Below are positions 32,306 through 45,339 of a stretch of 64,000 bases of DNA, one piece after another. The position numbers and the translations under genes are program-made. The notes beneath the pieces are model-generated. The model was given only the letters and a program-made list of their open reading frames with translations. It ran no database searches and had not been told where the DNA came from. This DNA is from Tetracentron sinense (Eukaryota; Streptophyta; Magnoliopsida; Trochodendrales; Trochodendraceae): NCBI GenBank assembly GCA_015143295.1, contig CM026562.1, forward strand, positions 12,304,041 to 12,368,040, given 5' to 3'. Within the stretch, counting starts at the first letter, position 1, and each line of letters begins with the position of its first letter.

Positions 32306-33667
32306 TACAAATACAATCTTGGAAAAACCCGGTTTCGTGCATGCATGCGTGCTTGTGTGCTTGTCAATAGTGGTAATCATGATGACATACTTGAACGGGC
32401 GGATCACATGATTATGGCATTTCAATCCTTAACATAGTGGTATGAAAATTTAGGCAACATATAGCACATTTGAGCAATTTATCATTTCTAAGAACAATTA
32501 CACAATTTCTATTTCCATTTTCTTCATTAAGTCCATTTATCCCTTGTTTAGTCATTTTATCAAACACATAGCATGCAAGGTTCCTTAATGGTTCATCTTC
32601 TTCTTTTTAGTGCCTACTTTCCATCCAAAAATCAAGGTATGTTCATTATTGGTAAAGTACCCATCCACCATTTCCATCACACACATCACCCAACATACAT
32701 CTCGGCATCCGATCGCCACATCAACCCCCACACACATCCATACCTTTTTCTTATCTTATTTAGGTTCATTGGAGATGATACATTTTATATGGGAGGCAAA
32801 CATAATAGCATAAATCACATTTCATAAGGAAAAACCTAGATTTATTGCTAGGGTAAGTTAGTAGGGTGTACTAACCTTGAATCAAGGCTTGATCCTTGGT
32901 AGGGGCCTTGATTGAAGCTCCAACTTGAAAGATGAAGCCTTTGCTTGAAAGAAGCTTGAGTTGGGGAAGAAACCCCTTTCAAAAACGTGCTTGGGTTGCT
33001 GCCCTAGCTTGGAGAATGAGTCCCCACACGAGCTTGAGCCTTGAACTTGAAGCAACTCGAGTTGGGGTGAGCTAGGGTTCTTAAACCCCTTTGATTCCCT
33101 CTCCAAATGGAAAACCCTAGTTGCAAATCCCCTTCTCCTTTCTCTCTATCTCTCAAAATCCCTTAAGTTCTGTGAATGAAGCCCTAAAGGCTCGAGCAAG
33201 CCTTAAGGAGAAAGGGTTTAACCCCAAAAGACGAAAAAGCCCTTAATGAAAATTCTGCAAAAACGCGAAGACCGAGCGATCGGTGGTTATGACCGATCGA
33301 TCGGTTGCCTACCGAGCGATCGGTGTTTATGACCGATCGACCGGTCAAAAACTCACTCTCTGGAAAATTTCCCCATACAAAATTTCTGACCGTGCGATAG
33401 CTACCGATCGATCGGTTATGGACCGATCGATCGCTGACTGGACCGAGCGATCGGTTCTCTACATGTCTGGACTGTTTTGACCATATCTTTTGACTCGCTC
33501 GTCGGATTTCGACGATTCAACTTGCGTTGGGTTCGTCTTTCGAAAACGCACATTTCTGACGTTTCGGAATTTCCGATTTCTTCCTTATTTATTAATTAGA
33601 CTATAAAAACGGCCAATTAGCTATGAAGGTGGTATTCATTAAGGATGAAAAAGTCCGGGGTGCTACA

Positions 33668-33680
33668 TTCTCCCCCCTTA
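33668..33680 (-). other. Polypurine tract of A2
   Basis: The minus strand reads AAGGGGGGAGAA directly before the LTR start. Confidence 0.85.
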
Positions 33681-33775
33681 CAAAAATTTCGTCCTCGAAA
33701 TTTGGACAATGCGTGCTTTACGAATTTAACAACTTAGCATAACAATTCGAAACAAATTACAAGTTATACCCAAAA

Positions 33776-36700
33776 TCATTCAAACAACTCGGGATACTTC
33801 GCCTTGACTTCGGCCTCACGTTCCCATGTAGCCTCTTCTCGAGCGTGATGTTGCCATTGCACGAGAACTAGCGGAATAGTCTTGTTGCGAAGTACTTGGT
33901 CTCTTCGATCCAAAATATGAACCGGCTTCTCAACCAAAGTGAGATCCTCTCGAATCTCAACCGGATCAAGCTCGATGACGTGAGAAGGATCCGGGATGTA
34001 CTTCCGAAGCTGGGAGATATGAAACACGTTGTGGACCGCCGCCATGTGAGCGGGCAAAGCAACACGGTAAGCCACCTCGCCAACTCGAGTAATGATCTCG
34101 AACGGACCCACATATCTCGGGCTAAGCTTGCCTCTCTTCCCGAATCGCATAACACCTTTGGTCGGTGAAATCCTTACAAACACAAAATCACCGACTCGGA
34201 ATTCAAGATCCCTCCTTCGGTTGTCGGCATAGCTTTTCTGTCTATCTTGTGCGGTCTTCAACCTCTCCCGGATAAGCTTGACCCTATCCGCGGTTTGTTC
34301 AATTAACTCGGGGCCCAAAATCTTTCTTTCTCCCACTTCATCCCAATACAACGGGGATCTACAACTCCTTCCGTACAAAGCCTCGAAAGGCGCCATTTGT
34401 ATGCTTTCTTGATAACTATTGTTGTAAGCGAATTCCACCAAAGGTAGGTGATCTTCCCAACTTCCCTTGAAGTCTAGCATACATGCTCGGAGCATATCTT
34501 CAATAACCTGATTCACCCTCTCGGTTTGCCCGTCGGTCTGTGGGTGGAAAGCTGTGCTAAAGTCTAATCGGGAGCCCATTGCACCTTGAAAACTTTTCCA
34601 AAACCTGGATGTGAATCTTGGGTCTCTATCCGACACAATACTCACTGGCACCCCGTGTAATCGGACTATTTCCTTGATGTATAGCTCCGCTAACTGATTG
34701 GAGTTGAATGTAGTCCGGTATGGTAAGAAATGAGCGGACTTCGTGAGTCTATCAATAACTACCCATATAGCATCAGTCTTCTTGACCGTCTTCGGCAATC
34801 CCACGATGAAGTCCATAGAGATATGTTCCCATTTCCACTCGGGAATAGGGAGAGACTGCAAAAGACCTGCCGGTCTCAAATGCTCCGCTTTCACCTGTTG
34901 GCACACCAAACACCGTGCCACATACTCCGCAACCTCCCTCTTCATGTTTCGCCACCAAAAGTGACTCTTGAGGTTCCGATACATCTTTGTCCCTCCGGGA
35001 TGCACTGTATACTTAGACCGGTGAGCCTCGTCCATAATCTCTCTCCGAAGGTCTACATTGGCTGGGACACAAAGTCTTCCCTTGAATGTAATAGCACCTC
35101 GGCTAGTGAGAGAGAAGTCCGTACTACCCTTGGCCACTTCCCTATCCCGGAAAACCAACAAGTCAGTGTCCGTGGCTTGATACTCCTGGATCAAGTCTAT
35201 AAGGTACGGCCGAACTGTAACATTTGCCAAAACCGGACTGCGGACAGAATCGTTCACACTGATGTCTAGATTTGCCAAATCGTCTAACAGTCTCCATTCC
35301 CGCACCAACATGTGAGCCAACAACCCCGAGGGTTTCCTACTCAGAGCATCTGCCACCACATTTGCTTTTCCCGGGTGATATTGGATAGTGCACTCGTAGT
35401 CCTTTAAGAACTCAATCCAACGCCGTTGTCGTAAGTTTAACTCTTTTTGAGAAAAGAGATACTTGAGGCTCTTGTGGTCCGTGTACACATAGAACTCCAC
35501 CCCGTACAGATAATGTCGCCAAATTTTAAGTGCAAACACGACCGCCGCAAGCTCCAAGTCGTGAGTGGGGTAGTTCTTTTCATGCTCTTTCAACTGCCTT
35601 GATGCATAGGCAATGACCTTCTTGTGTTGCATTAGGGACACACCCGAGTCCAACATGCGAGGCATCGCTGTACACCTCATACCCAAAGGTCCAGATGGCA
35701 CAGTAAGGACAGGGGCTGTGGTGAGGCATTTCTTCAACTCTTGGAAACTTACTTCACATCGGTCACTCCAACTGAACTTTGCATTTTCCTTGTCAAGTAG
35801 GGTGAGAGGTGCAGCCAAACTGGAGAATCCCTCCACAAATCTCCGGTAGTAGCCTGCCAATCCGAGGAAACTACGTATCTCCGTGACGCTCTTGGGCCTC
35901 TCCCAACTCATGACTGCCTCAACCTTGGCTGGATCTACAGAAATGCCCTCGGCCGACACCACATGTCCAAGAAATGCGACCTTCTCTAACCAGAACTCGC
36001 ACTTACTCAATTTGGCATATAGCCTATGCTCTCTCAACATCTCCAAAGCGAGGCGGAGGTCTCGTGCGTGATCTTCCCGTGTCTGGGAATACACCAAAAT
36101 GTCATCAATGAATACAATCACGCATCGATCCAAGTAAGATCGGAACACCCGGTTCATCAAATCCATGAATGCCGCCGGTGCATTCGTCAGCCCAAAAGGC
36201 ATGACAAGGAACTCGTAATGCCCATACCGAGTCCTGAAAGCCGTCTTCTGAACATCTTCCGCCTTGATCCTTAATTGGTGATACCCCGATCTAAGATCAA
36301 TTTTGGAGAAGAATCTCGCTCCCTTCAGTTGGTCGAACAAGTCATCGATCCTTGGCAAGGGATAACGATTCTTGATAGTTACCTTGTTCAACTGACGGTA
36401 GTCTATACACATCCTCATAGACCCGTCCTTCTTCTTCACAAAGAGAACCGGAGCTCCCCACGGCGAGACACTTGGTTGGATGAAACCAAGTTGTTGTAAC
36501 TCCTCAATTTGCTTCTTCAATTCTTCAAGCTCTATCGGGGCCATTCTATATGGGGCTCTTGAAATCGGAGCGGTACCCGGAGCAGCTCTATAGCGAATTC
36601 GATCTCTCTATCAGGAGGTAATCCGGGAAGTTCTTCCGGGAACACATCTAAGAACTCACTCACAACTGGAATAGCCGATGAGTTTTGTGCTTCTGGGTGT

Positions 36701-37108
36701 GCTATACTCAAGGCTGCGAGGCGAGCAATGTCCCTCTCTCTTAATCCTCGGAAGTGAAAAGGCTCTTACCCCCTTCCGGCTTGAAATTCACCATCTTTTT
36801 CAAAACACGCAACATGCCCGTGATGGCTTGCCAACCAATCCATACCAAGAATGACGTCAAAGTCTAAATCTTGGAAACCCAGGACGATAAGGTCGGCTAA
36901 CAATTCATTCTCCCCCACTTGAACCACACTATCCCTGAATACCTATCCGTATCAACCGACTTGCCGAGTGGAGTTGCAATGGTCAACTCCCGCTCCAACG
37001 GAGTAGCCTCAGTCGAAAAGCCCTTTGCAAAACTTGGGGAGACAAAAGAGTGAGTAGATCCTGTGTCTATCAACACTCGAGCGAGACACTCGTTCACTAA
37101 TAAAGCGC
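33776..37108 (-). pseudogene. Pol of A2, mostly open, frameshifted in protease and RNase H
   Basis: After the intron-like segment, protease starts with LLVNECLARVLIDTGSTHSF at about 37105-37045. Indels at 36545-36900 break the protease-RT linker. From 36544 the frame holds RT ([10 protein letters not shown]), RNase H, integrase ([18 protein letters not shown]) and chromodomain ([19 protein letters not shown]), ending PELFE at 33776. Within RNase H two pairs of compensating one-base indels (about 35630-35690 and 35780-35810) replace the catalytic [10 protein letters not shown] stretch by unrelated residues. A1 has the normal sequence at these positions and the indels sit in short homopolymers, so errors of sequencing are likely. 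Confidence 0.9.
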
Positions 37109-37244
37109 CTGTGCGATTAAGTAACTAATATAAGTAGATTTCAAATAATAACAAGCATCATACATAGGTAACCCTCAGTATAACTAATCGCATAACAAAC
37201 CACAAAAAAATTTTATACAACTTAAAATCAAAATTCTCGCGTAC
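37109..37244 (-). other. Putative intron between gag and protease (A2)
   Basis: 136 bp on the minus strand, from GTACGCGAGAA to ATCGCACAG. Removal joins VVQG to ALLVNECLARV in frame. Unspliced reading gives VVQGTREF and stops. The donor matches the B donor exactly (CAAG/GTACGCG); the inner sequence is different. Confidence 0.68.
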
Positions 37245-38481
37245 CTTGCACGACATCGTCGGATGCACGTGCGTCTCTTTCCGATAGAGCAAAAACTCTA
37301 CCCTGAGTGGCTGGGCGAGGAGGGCCGGGCAGACTGTGAGGCCCTCGAAGCCTGAGAAGAGCTAGGCTGAGATGTCTGCCTAATCGGGGGCCTGCTCCTG
37401 AAGACTGAGCTGGCAATAGACGTCGGGGACAATCCCGAATCATGTGGCCCTGGTCGCCACAATGAAACAGCCTCCTGTAGCCTTCCGACATTCCCCTGCT
37501 GGATGCCTCCTTCCACAAAGGGTGCAGACATCATGTGAATAAGTGGGAGGAGTATAAACCCGTAGCCTGAGTCACTGCGGGGCGAGGAGCATACGAGGTA
37601 GCCGGGCGAAAAAGCCGGTGGAGAAAAGGGCGGGGGGCCTGTGGTGCCGAGTACCTCCTCTGTGAACTGAGCCAGCCCTGCGGACTGATAAGACATAGTC
37701 CTAGCTCTCTTCTCCCTGAACTACTAGACTGTCCCTTCTCTATTCCTCTTCTCTTAAAGAACTCTTCGGAATTAGACTCGGCCAACAATGCTTTGTCCAC
37801 AACTTCTGAATATGTCTCATGTCGGAACATTGAGACACGATCCTTGAGGTAGGCCTTCAACCCCCTCTCGAATTTCCGGGCCTTCATAGCCTCGGTAGCT
37901 ATCATGTGTGGAGCAAATCGAGATAGCTCTGAGAACTTGGCTTCGTAAGCCGCTACAGACATATTACCTTGCTCCAAGGTAATAAATTCAATTTCTTTCT
38001 TTTCTTTCATCCCAACCGGAAAGTATTTCTTGTAGAAAACGTCCAAGAATTCTCCCCATGTCCATTCTTGGCCTTGTCGGGTCAACTCTCGGGTCCGAAG
38101 TGCAGACTTCCACCAATGGTCGGCCTCGCCTTCAAGCATAAAGGCAGCCCATGTGACCCTCTCTACTTCCGTAGGTGCCAAAACCGAGAATATCTTCTCA
38201 AGTTGCCGAATCCAACCCTCGGCAATAAGTGGATCAATGCTTCCACAAAAAGTTGGAGGCCTCATCCTCCGGAAAGCTTCTATCCCGGCTTGGGCTCGGT
38301 TAGGAGGAGCCGGTATAAGTGCCGCATTAGGCGGGGTGGCCGGTTGCCTTGCCGCCAACATAGCCAAGGTCTCGGCTATGGATGCGAATGCTTGGGCAAA
38401 GTCGGGTTGATCATCACCCGATGGAGCATCACCTCCATTACCCCTCGTGTTGTACCCGCGACCCCGAGTATTGCGTCTCAT
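37245..38481 (-). pseudogene. Gag of A2, frameshifted
   Basis: It starts MRRNTRGRGYNTRG and has capsid motifs PPTFCGSIDPLIAEGWI, FMLEGEADHWWKSAL and VFYKKYFPVG. The frame is lost around 37531-37780. The zinc knuckle appears as FHCGDQGHMIRDCP with its first cysteine out of frame, because a T run is one base shorter than in B1. It ends at the splice donor after SDDVVQG. Confidence 0.87.
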
Positions 38482-38789
38482 GATTTCTCCTGAGAACGAC
38501 AATACAACATGAGTCTAACTTGGATACGCATTTAGTACAATTTCGCAATTCACTTAATACATATTCATCAGCACATTTAATAAGTACAACACAAATAATG
38601 TACACATGGTATATAACACCATAGCATAACATACAATCCGTGTTCCTAGCGTAGGACTCTATGTTCGGTTGAGTTCAACCATTTTTGACAAGACTAAACT
38701 TGTTAGTCTATACTATGGAATACAACTCTCTAAGGTGATTCAATACCTTGTTCCATCATCTAAGTGACCCTATGGACTCTAAGGCCTAG

Positions 38790-38804
38790 AGCTTCCTGCT
38801 ACCA
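38790..38804 (-). other. Damaged primer binding site of A2
   Basis: The minus strand reads GAAGTGGTAGCAGGAAGCTC just after the LTR end, where TGGTATCAGAGC is expected. The position is right, but the match is partial. Confidence 0.55.
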
Positions 38805-38808
38805 CTTC

Positions 38809-41165
38809 TGTCCGCCCCAAATACCCCCTAGGAGGTTAAGGGGATACTTTAGAGGTAACTACGTGGACCTGCCAAACCATCCTGTAATGCAAGAGGCTAA
38901 ACATAAATATAATTCAATGAAAAGTCAGAGCGCGGAAAACTAAACATAAGTGCGGAAGCATAGCCACTTTTTCTTTTCTTCTAACTCCAAATGTATCCCA
39001 CATTTAACATATACCAAATCAATCCAAGTAAGGTGGACATGCCCCCTAGTCAAATACCAAAATACTCTCTACCCCCTGCTCCTCTCAACAGTATCGAGGT
39101 ATGGCCACACAATCCAGTCCCCTCCTCCTGAGACTGCCATGGGATAGTGGCCTCCCTCTCCTCTACATAACTCCTCCTCGACCCAGGCTCGGTCGAGGAC
39201 ATCCCGTACCTGCCGACATAAAGTACGGCTGAAGCATGGACTACTCCAGCGAGTAACAAACTACTAGCTAAACCATAAACATAGCAAAGCTCAACAGTGA
39301 CCATACAAGATATTAATTTAAAGGCAATAGTGAAAAGCATAAATTACATAGCCATATCTTTGACATGCGTGTATGCATTGCAAAAACCTCGGTAAACTTC
39401 CATGTCTCCGTAAAACCGTTTTTTCGTTTCTCGTCAAATCACTTATGTGGTTTTCGTGTCTTTGCCTTGTATTTCATGTCTTGGCTTTTTCTGCCTGTGT
39501 ATACTTGTGAGCCAGAGGCTAGCACCCTCCTTGGGCGTACCCACCGCCTTGGCATGTTCTGTTTCATTTCTCTGTGAAAGCAGAGGCTAGCACCCTTCCT
39601 TGGGCTACCACCTCCTTGTCAATGTTCGTTGTTTCATTTCCTTGTGAGCCAGAGGCTCTAGCACCCTTCCTTGGCTACCAACCTCCTTGGTCATGTTCTT
39701 CTCTTGCATTTCCACTTGTAGCCAGAGGCTTAGCACCCTTCCTGGGGCTAAACCATCCGCCTGTCATGTTTCTTGTTTCCTTTCTCTTGTTACCAGGTCC
39801 TAGCACCCTTCCTGGTCTAACAACTCCTTGTTCATGTTCCTTGTTCCTTCACTTGTGCCAGAGGCCTAGCACCCTTCCCTGGGGCACCCCAACCGCCTTG
39901 TCATGTTCTTGGTTTCACTCATATACAAATACAATCTTGGAAAAACCCGGTTTTCCCCGTTGCTGCATGCGTGCTTGTGTGCTTGCCAATAGTGTTAATC
40001 ATGATGACATACTTGAACGGGGCGGATCACATGATTATGGCACTCCAATCCTGTAACATAGTTGGAGGAAAATTTAAAATTTAGGCAACATATAGCACAT
40101 TTGAGCAATTTCTATTTCTAGAACAGTTACACAATTTCTATTTCCATTTTCTCATTAAGGTTCCTTGATCCGTGTGTTAGTCCCATTTTATCAACACAGG
40201 GGTGATCTCATGCAGGTTCCTTAAAATGGTTTCATCTTCTTCTTTTTATGCCTACTTTCCCCCTCCACAAAATTATCCAAAAACAAGGTAATTGTTCATT
40301 AGTTGGTAAAAGTACCCTCCACCATCCATCACAACATCACCCAACTTAAACTCAGACATCTCGCATCCGAATCGCCACATCACCCCCCACACACATCCAT
40401 ACCTTTTTCTTATCTTCGTTTAGGTCATTGGAGATGATACATTTTATCATGCGGGGCCAGAACAATCATGCATAAATCACATTTCATAAGGACAAAAAAA
40501 ACCTAATTTATTGCTCGTTAAGTTAGTAGGTGTACTAAACCTTGAATCAATCTTGATCCTTGGTAGGGGCCCGGGGGGGGTTGATTGACAGCTCCAACTT
40601 GAAAGAATAGAAGCCGGTTGCTTGAAAGAAGCTTGATTTTGGGTACGAACCCCTTTCAAAAACGTGCTTGGGTGTGCTGCCCTAGCTTGGAGAATGAGGT
40701 TCCCCACACGAGCTTTATCCTGAACTGAAGACTCGAGTTGGGTGAGCTATTTTCTTAAACCCCGTTGATTCCCTCTCCAAATGGCAAAACCCTAGTTGCA
40801 AATCCCCTTCTCCTTCTCTCTACTCTCAAAATCCTTAATTCGTTGATGAAGCCCTAAAGCTCGAGCACCTTAAGAAAAGGGTTTTAAAACACCCCAAAAG
40901 ACGAAAAAGCCTTTAATGAAATCCGCAAAACGCGAATACCGGCGATCGAATGGTTTATGACCGATCTATCGGTTGCCTACCGAGCGATCGGTGTTCATGA
41001 CCGATCGACCGGACTCAAAACTCACTCTCTGAAAATTTCCCCATACAAATTCTGACCGTTGACATAGCTACCGTCGATCGGTTTTATGGACCGTCGATTC
41101 CGCTGACGACCGAGCATCGGTTTCTCTTACATGTTCTGGCCTGTTTTTGACCATATCTTTTGACT
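38809..41165 (-). repeat. 5' LTR of A2, indel-rich, cut by gap
   Basis: It aligns along its length with 31195-33495 of the 3' LTR but differs by very many one- to few-base indels, for example throughout the 69-bp array (39505-39910). The last about 172 bp (LTR start) are missing in the N gap. LTRs of one insertion should not differ in this way, so sequence quality is the likely cause. Confidence 0.9.
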
Positions 41166-41265
41166 NNNNNNNNNNNNNNNNNNNNNNNNNNNNNNNNNNN
41201 NNNNNNNNNNNNNNNNNNNNNNNNNNNNNNNNNNNNNNNNNNNNNNNNNNNNNNNNNNNNNNNNN
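41166..41265. other. Assembly gap, exactly 100 N
   Basis: Exactly 100 N. It lies between the start of the A2 5' LTR and the middle of the B2 3' LTR, so at least about 2.1 kb of LTR sequence is missing. Confidence 0.98.
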
Positions 41266-41769
41266 TTAGGACATCGGCTCTCCTCTCTTCTTATATCCAA
41301 TCTCTCTAAGTGCGAAATGAAGCCCTAAAGGCTAGGGAAACTCTTAAGGTAAGAGTGAAGCGACCAAAAGACCATAATACCCTTACTGAAATTCTACAGA
41401 AACGCGAGTACCGAGCGATCGGGTTAATACGTCCGATCGGTTTCATAAACGGAGCGATCGTTAAAATTTCACTCCTGAAAATTTTCCCATACAAAAATCT
41501 TGACCAGTCGATAGCCTCGACGAGCGTTGGCCGATCAGATCGCTCATTCGGACCGAAGCGATCCGGTGGTCTGCAGGTCCAAACGGTTGGCCCAGAAACT
41601 TTGACTCGTTCGTCCGATTTGACGATTCAACTGAGTTGGGTTCGTACTTCGAAATGAACATTTCGATGTTTCAAAATTTCCATTTCTTCCATTATTAATT
41701 GAATACTTTAACGCCAAAGTGGCCTACGAAAGTGCCATGTATCAGCATGAAAAAGTAGCAGGCTCTACA
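41266..41769 (-). repeat. 3' LTR of B2, first 504 bp only
   Basis: It matches 48921-49443 of the B2 5' LTR; the remaining about 1.97 kb is missing. Frequent small indels occur, as on the other side of the gap. The purine tract of B2 lies next to it at about 41770-41785. Confidence 0.88.
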
Positions 41770-41878
41770 TCATCCCCCCTTACAAAAATTTCATCCGCGA
41801 AATTAGAGCTCTGGCATACAAACAAAAAAGAAATTAAAGTCATTTACCAAACTTATGCAATTAATGGTTGAGGCTCAT

Positions 41879-44800
41879 CAAGCCAAAATTCATGGGTACT
41901 TCGCTTGACTTCGGCTTCACGCTCCCTGTAGCTCTTCCCGAGCATGGTGTGTGCCATTGCACAAGACCAAGGGTTGTCTTGTGCGAAAGCACTTGCTCTC
42001 TTCGATCAAAATCTGAACCGGCTTTTCAATCAAGGTGAGTGTCCTCTCGAATCTCCAACGGTTCCAAGTCTATGACATGCGAAGGATCCGCAATGTACTT
42101 CCGAAGTATAGACACATGGAAAACGTTGTGAACTGTGGCCATGTGAGGTGGGAGAGCTACCCTGTAAGCAACCTCACCAACTCGCGTGATAATCTCAAAA
42201 GGCCCAACATACCGAGGACTGAGCTTGCTTCGCTTGCCAAATCTCATGATCCCTTTGCTAGGAGATACTTTCACAAAAACTTGATCCCCTACTTGAAATT
42301 CCAAGTCCCTACGGCGCGTGTCCGCATAACTTTTCTGGCGATCTTGAGCGGCTTTCAATCGATCCCGGATGATCTTAACTGTGTTTGCAGTTTGCTCAAT
42401 CAACTCCGGACCAAGTATTTTCCTTTCTCCTACCTCATCCCAATAGAGAGGAGACCTACAACTTCGCCCATACAAGGCCTCAAATGGTGCCATTTGGATA
42501 CTCATCTGATAGCTGTTATTATAGGCGAATTCAACCAAAGGCAAGTGCTCTTCCCAACTGCCTCTGAAATCCAACATACAAGCCCGAAGCATGTCTTCAA
42601 TGACTTGGTTCACTCTCTCGGTTTGTCCATCCGTCTGTGGATGAAAAGCGGTGCTGAAATCAAGTCGGGAACCTATAGCCTCTTGGAAACTTTTCCAAAA
42701 TCTTGACGTGAATCTTGTATCCCGATTTGACACAATACTGACGAGCACTCCATGCAACCTCACCACTTCCTTGATGTACAAAGCGGCTAACTGACTAGAG
42801 TTAAAAGTAGTTCGATAAGGTAAGAAATGTGCGGACTTTGTCAGACGATCCACTACAACCCAAATCGCATCTGAGCCGCTTGCCGTTTTTGGCAAGCCAA
42901 CTATGAAATCCATGGATATGTTCTCCCATTTCCACTCGGGAATAGGAAGAGAATGCAATAGACCGGCGGGTCGCATGTGTTCTGCTTTCACCTGTTGGCA
43001 CACTAAGCACCGTGCCACATATTCTGCAACATCCCTCTTCATATTCCGCCACCAAAAGTGACTCTTGAGGTTCCGGTACATCTTCGTACCCCCTGGATGC
43101 ACAATGTACTTTGCCCGGTGGGCTTCATCCATAATCTCCCTCTGAAGATCTGCATTGGCTGGGACACATAGCCTTCCTTTGAATGTGATAGCACCTTAGC
43201 TAGTGAGAGAGAAGTCCTCACTACCCTTAGCAACTTCCTTGTCCCGATAAGCCAACAATTCAGCATCCGTGGCTTGATATTCTTGGATCAAATCTATAAT
43301 GTATGGCCGAACCGTGACATTTGCCAAGATAGGACTACGGACAGAGTCATTCACACTAATGTCCAGATTTGCCAAGTCTTCAAGTAGCTTCCATTCCTGC
43401 ACTAACATGCATGCTAATAACCCCGGAGGTCTTCTACTCAAAGCATCAGCCACTACATTTGCTTTACCCGGGTGGTATTGAATGATACAATCATAGTCTT
43501 TCAAAAATTCCATCCAACGCCGTTGCCTTAGATTCAGCTCCGTTTGGGAAAAGAGATACTTGAGACTCTTGTGATCGGTAAACACATAGAACTCCACCCC
43601 ATAAAGGTAATGACGCCAAATCTTAAGTGCAAACACGACCGCCGCATGCTCCAAGTCGTGCGTGGGATAATTCTTCTCATGCTCCTTCAATTGCCTTGAT
43701 GCATAGGCAATGACTTTCTTGTGCTGCATGAGTACACACCCAAGTCCAATGTGTGAGGCATCACTATACACCTCATACCCATAAGGTCCAGATGGCACAG
43801 TAAGGACAGGGGCTGTAGTAAGCCTCTTCTTCAGTTCCGTGAAACTGATCTCGTACTTATCACTCCATACAAACTTGGTGTTCTTCCTTGTCAGGTAAGT
43901 GAGCGGTGCTGCAAGGCTGGAGAAACCCTCTACGAATCTCCTGTAGTAGCCTGCCAGTCCAAGAAAACTGCGTATCTCTGTGACACTCTTGGGCCTTTCC
44001 CAACTCATAACAGCCTCTATCTTCTTTGGATCTACCGATATGCCTTCCGCGGAAACAACGTGGCCTAGAAATGCCACCTCTTCGAGCCAAAACTCACACT
44101 TGCTAAGTTTGGCATATAGCTTGTGCTCTCTTAGCATTTCCAAAGCAAGGCGTAGATCGCGTGTGTGATCTTCCCGTGTCTGGGAATAGACCAAAATGTC
44201 ATCAACAAATACAGTCACGCACCTATCAAGATATGGCCGAAACACCTGGTTCATCAAATCCATAAAGGCTGCCGGCGCGTTCGTGAGTCCAAAAGGCATC
44301 ACCAAGAACTCGTAGTGTCCATACTGAGTCCTGAAAGCAGTTTTGGGAACATCTTCCGCCTTAATCTTCAACTGGTGATAACCCGATCGAAGATCTATCT
44401 TTGAGAAAAATCTCGCTCCTTTCAGCTGATCAAACAAGTCATCAATTCTAGGCAATGGGTACCTATTCTTTATAGTGACTTTGTTCAATTGCCGATAATC
44501 GACACACATCCGCATCGAGCCATCTTTCTTCTTAACAAATAACACCGGGCACCCCACGGTGAGACACTTGGTCGAATGAAACCAAGGCCTTGCAATTCCT
44601 CCAACTGAGTCTTCAACTCCTTGAGTTCAATAGGGGCCATTCTATATGGAGCCCTGAAAACAGGAGCTGTGCCTGGTGCAAGCTCGATCACAAACTCAAT
44701 CTCCCTATCTGGAGGCAATCCCGGTAACTCCTCTGGAAACACATCCAGGAATTCACTCACAACCGGAATAGTCGATGAGTCCTTTGCCTCGGGGTTAGCT

Positions 44801-45197
44801 AAGCTCAACGCCGCAAAACGAGCAATATCTCTACTTTTCAACCCACGAAAGTGGAATGGTTTCCCTTCTACTGACTTGAAGAGTACCATTTTCTCAAAGC
44901 AAGCTACATGCCCGTGATGTGCCGCTAACCAATCCATTCCCAATATCACGTCAAAGTCTTGGAATCCAAGAACTATTAGATCGACGGCCAACTGGTGGCT
45001 TCCCACTTGAACCACACTATTTTGACACACTTTATTTATCAACACTGTTTTGCCGAGAGGAGTCGAAATGGCTAACTCTGGTTCTAGCTGACTAGATTCC
45101 ACAGAAAAGCCTTCTGAAAAACTCGGCGAGACAAACGAATGAGTAGACCCGGTATCAATCAATACTCTAGCCAAATACTCATTGACTAGTAGGGTTC
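41879..45197 (-). pseudogene. Pol of B2, one stop and several frameshifts
   Basis: Protease starts GTLLVNEYLARVLIDTGSTH. RT, RNase H, integrase and chromodomain follow as in B1. One base is missing at about 44549 (WGAPVLF region). A TAA at 43197-43199 lies just before [13 protein letters not shown]. An extra base near 42030 and further indels scramble the chromodomain, close to the gap edge. Between these breaks the frames are long (453 and 368 codons), with [10 protein letters not shown] and SIVSNRDTRF visible; the latter has the second catalytic Asp context altered by Asp to Asn one position earlier. Confidence 0.92.
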
Positions 45198-45339
45198 CTG
45201 AAATTTTAACTAGTTAGGTCAATTCAAGCATCAACAGTGTATACACATAGGTATATATATATAGCATACCAAGTATGTACACAAGGAATAAAACATAACA
45301 TAACAATCACGAATAAAGAAAATAACTCCAAACGCGTAC
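45198..45339 (-). other. Putative intron between gag and protease (B2)
   Basis: 142 bp on the minus strand, from GTACGCGTTTGG to AAATTTCAG. Donor and acceptor contexts match B1, while the length differs by 4 bp, which would shift the frame if the segment were read through. Confidence 0.7.

Larger units (their letters stand above)
31195..33667 (-). repeat. 3' LTR of A2, 2473 bp
   Basis: On the minus strand it starts TGTAGCACCCCGG and ends GGGGCGTGACA. It is related to the B LTRs over much of its left third but carries a different central tandem array. Confidence 0.94.
31195..41165 (-). mobile_element. Ty3/gypsy chromovirus A2, subfamily A, nearly complete
   Basis: Read right to left it has a 5' LTR (38809-41165, running into the N gap), a damaged primer site, gag, intron-like segment, pol, purine tract and a complete 3' LTR (31195-33667). 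The coding part from 33776 to 36544 is open for 922 codons. The sequence from about 35600 rightwards shows many one-base indels that look like uncorrected read errors. Confidence 0.93.

Noticed and set aside
31755-32437. Long overlapping reading frames of repeated peptide in both strands
   Set aside because: They come from the 69-bp noncoding array, whose unit length is a multiple of three; no start or family match.
35600-35820. Altered RNase H active site of A2 as a real functional change
   Set aside because: It results from paired one-base indels in homopolymers in a tract with many such indels; A1 is normal there.
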